DNA of 9,017 nucleotides from Pseudomonadota bacterium (GTDB taxonomy: Bacteria; Desulfobacterota; Desulfovibrionia; Desulfovibrionales; Desulfovibrionaceae): the NCBI GenBank assembly GCA_023453335.1, contig JAEXTU010000059.1, forward strand, positions 1-9,017, given 5' to 3'. This document shows, one piece after another, positions 6,332-9,017 of this stretch. The translations under genes and the position numbers were made by a program. Within the stretch, counting starts at the first letter, position 1. Every line of letters begins with the position of its first letter. The notes beneath the pieces were generated by a model, which had not been told where the DNA came from, ran no database searches, and worked only from the letters and a program-made list of their open reading frames with translations.

Positions 6332-7369
6332 ATGCCAGCCTATACGGTGTACATGGAGCAGCTTCCCGGACTGCTCACGAAGTGGTCAGCCAAGTATGAG
6401 GTCCAGGTCCCCACGGCGGTTCCCGGCGGGTTCTACGACTTCGCGCCCTGGCGCGAGGGCGTCGAGATCGCCTGGGACTACGACCTGGCCTACAATTCCC
6501 TCAAGCGCTTCTTCCTGCCCCCGCGCGAGGATCTGATCCGCTACGACGCGGTCAAGTGCGAGGCCGAGCCGGTGTTCGAGGCCCCGGCCCTGCTGCTCTT
6601 CGGGGTGCATCCCTACGACGTGCGGGCCATCGCCCAACTGGACCAGATCATGGAGTCCGGGGCCCCGGACCAGTACTACCTGCGCCGCCGGGAGAATATC
6701 GCGGTCTTCGCCCTGGAGCCCCTGCGCATCGCCCAGACCGCCTTCTGGGGCAGCATGGGCACTGCGGTGGCGGACCTGGGCTTCGACCTCTCCTGGACCA
6801 AGATCGGCCCGGCCTCCTTCCACGTGAAGGTGGGCTCGCCCCGCGGCGAGGAGCTGCTCCTGGCCTGCGGGCCCATGGCCAAGGCCACCCTGGCCGACCG
6901 CGAGGCCGCGCGCAAGGTGCACGAGTCCGTGGGCAAGAAGGCCGCGGAGAACGGGCTCAAGTACCCCTGGAAGGAGGTTCCCGGGGTCCTGGCCAAGAGC
7001 TGGAACTCCTCCCTGTGGCGGGAGAAGGCCCGGCTCTGCCTGGCCTGCGGCTCCTGCAACGTGGTCTGCCCCACCTGCTACTGCTTCGACATCAAGGAAG
7101 AGTTGGACGAGAGCCTGGCCAAGGGCCGCCGCTTCCGGGAGTGGGACGCCTGCATGCTCAACTCCTTCGCCCTGGTGGCCGGGGACCACAACTTCCGGGC
7201 CCAGGCCCGGGAGCGCTACCGCCACCGCTACTTCCGCAAGGGCAAGTACATCTTCGACATGATCGGGGAGCTGGGCTGCGTGGGCTGTGGACGCTGCGTG
7301 CGGGCCTGCACCGCGCGCATCGCCAATCCCAAGGAAGTGTTCAACGCGCTGTGGGAGGAGACGCGATGA
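6332..7369 (+). CDS. hydB: Group 3 [NiFe] hydrogenase / sulfhydrogenase beta subunit, 4Fe-4S protein
   Basis: Iron-sulfur electron-transfer subunit (345 aa), homologous to HydB of the Pyrococcus sulfhydrogenase and to AsrA of anaerobic sulfite reductase. The N-terminal two-thirds (about 1-225) has no cofactor motif that I recognise. Two cluster motifs follow: C236-x2-C239-x2-C242-x3-C246-P with extra C249 and C251 ('CPTCYCFD', typical of this family), and C316-x2-C319-x2-C322-x3-C326 near the C-terminus. These should hold two 4Fe-4S clusters passing electrons between the delta and gamma subunits in the cytoplasm; no signal peptide or membrane segment is seen. The ATG at 6332 has GGAGG 5 nt upstream. 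The frame is open back to 6215, but that extension is Arg/Pro/Ala-rich leader sequence. The stop overlaps the next start by ATGA. AsrA is the alternative identity, but the [NiFe] small subunit downstream favours a hydrogenase. Confidence 0.88.
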   Translation: MPAYTVYMEQLPGLLTKWSAKYEVQVPTAVPGGFYDFAPWREGVEIAWDYDLAYNSLKRFFLPPREDLIRYDAVKCEAEPVFEAPALLLFGVHPYDVRAIAQLDQIMESGAPDQYYLRRRENIAVFALEPLRIAQTAFWGSMGTAVADLGFDLSWTKIGPASFHVKVGSPRGEELLLACGPMAKATLADREAARKVHESVGKKAAENGLKYPWKEVPGVLAKSWNSSLWREKARLCLACGSCNVVCPTCYCFDIKEELDESLAKGRRFREWDACMLNSFALVAGDHNFRAQARERYRHRYFRKGKYIFDMIGELGCVGCGRCVRACTARIANPKEVFNALWEETR

Positions 7370-8199
7370 TCCGCAAGAACTTCTCGCCCTACGTGCCCCG
7401 GCCCGCCACCCTGGTGGAGAAGGAGCAGCTGTCGGACACCGTGTCCCGCTTCGCCTTCCGCCTGGACAACGGCCGCAACCTGGCCCACAAGCCGGGGCAG
7501 TTCATCCAGCTCTCCATCTTCGGGGTGGGCGAGGCGCCGTTTTCGGTGTGCTCCCTGCCGGCCATCGAGATGCTGGAGTTCGAGCTGGCGGTGCGCAAGA
7601 TCGGCACCGTGACCAACGCCCTGCACGCCCTGGAGCCGGGGGCCAAGGTGGGGGTGCGCGGCCCCTATGGCACCTTCTTCCCGGTGCAGGAGTTCGTGGG
7701 CAAGGACACCCTCTTCATCGCCGGCGGGCTGGGCTACATCCCGCTGCGCAGCCTGCTCAACTATCAACTCCGCCACCGCGACGAGTTCGGCCGCATCATC
7801 ATCATGGTGGGCACCCGCACCCCCTCCGAGCGCATCTTCATCAATCAGATAGAAGAGCTCAAGGGCCGCTCCGACGTGGAGGTCCTGGAGACCGTGGACC
7901 GCTCCGAGGAGGGCTGGACCGGCAACGTGGGCGTGGTCTCCACGCTCCTGCCCCAGGTGAATCTGGACATCGAGAACACCTACGTGGCCATGGTGGGGCC
8001 GCCCATCATGTACCGCTTCGTGATCAAGGACTGCACCCGCCTGGGGATCCATCCCGGGCGCATCTACGTGTCCCTGGAGCGCAAGATGAAGTGCGGCCTG
8101 GGCAAGTGCGGCCACTGCCAGATCAACGGCAAGAGCGCCTGCATCCACGGCCCGGTGTTCAAGTACACCGCCATCGAGCCCCTGGAAGAGGCCATCTAG
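7366..8199 (+). CDS. hydG: Hydrogenase gamma subunit, FAD/NAD(P)-binding reductase with 2Fe-2S site
   Basis: Flavoprotein (277 aa) that exchanges electrons with NAD(P)(H). It is homologous to the sulfhydrogenase gamma subunit and to AsrB; 'hydG' here is that subunit name, not the [FeFe]-hydrogenase maturase. An FAD-binding beta-barrel (about 8-108) has 'KPGQFIQL' (42-49), the family's 'EAPFSVCS' in place of the common RxYS motif, and 'GPYGTFF' (99-105). The nucleotide-binding domain (about 113-235) has 'IAGGLGYIPLRSLL' (118-131) and 'VGPPIMY' (210-216). The C-terminal motif C243-x4-C248-x2-C251-x7-C259 ('CGLGKCGHC') should bind a 2Fe-2S cluster, as in dihydroorotate dehydrogenase PyrK-type proteins. 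The ATG overlaps the hydB stop by 4 nt, and GGGAGGAG is just upstream. NADP versus NAD preference cannot be decided by eye. Confidence 0.9.
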   Translation: MIRKNFSPYVPRPATLVEKEQLSDTVSRFAFRLDNGRNLAHKPGQFIQLSIFGVGEAPFSVCSLPAIEMLEFELAVRKIGTVTNALHALEPGAKVGVRGPYGTFFPVQEFVGKDTLFIAGGLGYIPLRSLLNYQLRHRDEFGRIIIMVGTRTPSERIFINQIEELKGRSDVEVLETVDRSEEGWTGNVGVVSTLLPQVNLDIENTYVAMVGPPIMYRFVIKDCTRLGIHPGRIYVSLERKMKCGLGKCGHCQINGKSACIHGPVFKYTAIEPLEEAI

Positions 8200-8226
8200 C
8201 CCGGCCCGCCGGGATGGGAGGAACCA

Positions 8227-8970
8227 ATGGCCAAGCCCAAGATCGCGTTCTTCGACTTCGCCGGCTGCGAGGGCGACCAGCTCCAGGTGGCCAACCTGGA
8301 GGAGAAGCTCCTGGACGTGCTGGAGCACGTGGAGGTGGTCAACTTCCGCGAGGTCATGACCGAGCGCAGCGACGACTACGACATCGCCTTCGTGGAGGGC
8401 TCCATCACCCGGCCCGAGGACGAGAAGCGCCTGAAGGACATCCGGTCCAAGGCCAAGCTCCTGGTGGCCCTGGGCGCCTGCGCCACCATCGGCGGGGTGA
8501 ACTGCATCAAGAACTTCCTGGAGGACTCGGTCTGCCGCGAGGCGGTGTACGGGGACAAGGCCCGCTGGTACGCCACCTACGCCGCCCGGCCCCTGCGCGC
8601 GGTGGTGCCGGTGGACCTGGAGATCCACGGCTGCCCCATCGACCGCCAGGAGTTCCTGCGCATGGTCAAGGAGCTCCTGTCGGGCAAGACCCCCTGGCTG
8701 CCCGACTACCCGGTGTGCATGGAGTGCAAAGAAGCCGGCAACATCTGCAACTACGAGAAGGGCCGCGCCTGCCTGGGCATCATCACCCGGGCCGGGTGCA
8801 AGGCCTGCTGCGTGACCGAGGGCGCGGTGTGCTGGGGCTGCCGGGGACTGGCCCCCCATGCCAACCTCGACGCGGCCCGCTTCGTGATGGAAGACCTGGG
8901 CGGGTTCTCCCGCCGCGAGGCCCAGGACCTCCTGCGCCTCTTCCTCGGCTTCTCCAGCGCCCCGCTGTGA
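8227..8970 (+). CDS. hydD: [NiFe] hydrogenase small (delta) subunit, group 3b type
   Basis: Small subunit (247 aa) that carries the iron-sulfur clusters beside the NiFe active-site subunit. The N-terminal flavodoxin-like domain has the proximal-cluster motif as C14-x2-D17 ('GCEGDQLQ'), with C85 ('ALGACATIGG') and C136 ('IHGCPID') as further ligands. Most relatives, including Pyrococcus HydD, have Cys where D17 stands. The C-terminal part has a ferredoxin-like cysteine series (C164, C167, C174, C182, C191, C194 or C195, C202, C205), giving the medial and distal clusters; 'PVCMEC', 'GRACLGIITRAGC' and 'CWGCRG' closely follow the sulfhydrogenase delta pattern. There is no Tat signal, so the enzyme is cytoplasmic. 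The ATG has GGAGG 5 nt upstream. It follows hydG by 27 nt and precedes the presumed large subunit by 22 nt. It resembles NuoB-type proteins, but the C-terminal cluster domain and neighbours support a hydrogenase. Confidence 0.9.
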   Translation: MAKPKIAFFDFAGCEGDQLQVANLEEKLLDVLEHVEVVNFREVMTERSDDYDIAFVEGSITRPEDEKRLKDIRSKAKLLVALGACATIGGVNCIKNFLEDSVCREAVYGDKARWYATYAARPLRAVVPVDLEIHGCPIDRQEFLRMVKELLSGKTPWLPDYPVCMECKEAGNICNYEKGRACLGIITRAGCKACCVTEGAVCWGCRGLAPHANLDAARFVMEDLGGFSRREAQDLLRLFLGFSSAPL

Positions 8971-8992
8971 GCCGTCCAACCTGGGGAACGAC

Positions 8993-9017
8993 ATGAGCCA
9001 GACCAACGCCGCCAAGA
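8993..9017 (+). CDS. Probable [NiFe] hydrogenase large (alpha) subunit, first codons only
   Basis: An ATG at 8993 opens a frame reading MSQTNAAK to the window end, with GGGGA 6 nt upstream (CTGGGGAACGAC). Its place 22 nt after the delta-subunit gene, on the same strand, is where the NiFe-binding alpha subunit (hydA) sits in beta-gamma-delta-alpha operons. The eight residues contain no diagnostic motif, so the identity rests on context alone. The large subunit would carry the two CxxC pairs that hold nickel and iron. Confidence 0.55.

Noticed and set aside
6187..6399. Small plus-strand frame of about 70 codons in the divergent region
   Set aside because: It starts at a TTG with no ribosome site, has Arg/Ala/Gly-rich composition, and overlaps the true start of hydB in another frame.
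7228..9015. Minus-strand open frame of 595 codons opposite hydG and hydD
   Set aside because: It has low-complexity His/Ala/Gly-rich composition and is antisense to well-conserved hydrogenase subunits, so it is a shadow of their codon bias.

Overview
The window is GC-rich (estimated by eye in the high 60s percent) and densely coded, with strong codon bias toward G/C third positions. The gene set suggests an anaerobic, motile, diderm bacterium. It includes a PqiA/PqiB envelope system, a large Cache-HAMP-PAS chemoreceptor and a cytoplasmic NAD(P)-linked [NiFe] hydrogenase operon. A high-GC member of the Desulfovibrionales / Desulfobacterota is my best guess, but this is inference from gene content and style, not from a marker gene.

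Left part (1-2028, minus strand): the start of a pqi operon. Two half-size PqiA proteins (202 and 207 aa) overlap by ATGA. A PqiB-type MCE protein follows after 2 nt and runs off the left edge. Together they should form an inner-membrane plus periplasmic lipid-transport assembly. Upstream of them lies a separate minus-strand gene for a soluble NarL/DegS-type histidine kinase (2029-3012). It ends in a GC hairpin and has no response regulator beside it.

Middle (3013-6331): trmL, encoding the tRNA wobble 2'-O-methyltransferase, is divergent from the kinase. It converges on a 792-aa methyl-accepting chemotaxis protein, and the two genes share a strong bidirectional terminator. Between the chemoreceptor and the next operon is a 331-bp divergent intergenic region. 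It holds a good sigma-70-like promoter for the chemoreceptor, a weaker one for the hydrogenase operon, a perfect 15-bp palindrome and a series of GC hairpins before the first hydrogenase start codon.

Right part (6332-9017, plus strand): a tightly spaced operon in the order beta (iron-sulfur), gamma (FAD/NAD(P) reductase with a 2Fe-2S site), delta ([NiFe] small subunit), then the first codons of what is probably alpha (the [NiFe] large subunit), cut by the window end. This is the hydB-hydG-hydD-hydA order of group 3b bidirectional 'sulfhydrogenases'. Electrons would pass between H2 at the alpha/delta NiFe site, the delta and beta Fe-S clusters, and NAD(P)(H) at gamma. The most unusual residue is an aspartate where the second cysteine ligand of the delta subunit's proximal cluster is expected.

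No tRNA, rRNA, CRISPR array, insertion sequence or other mobile element was seen.
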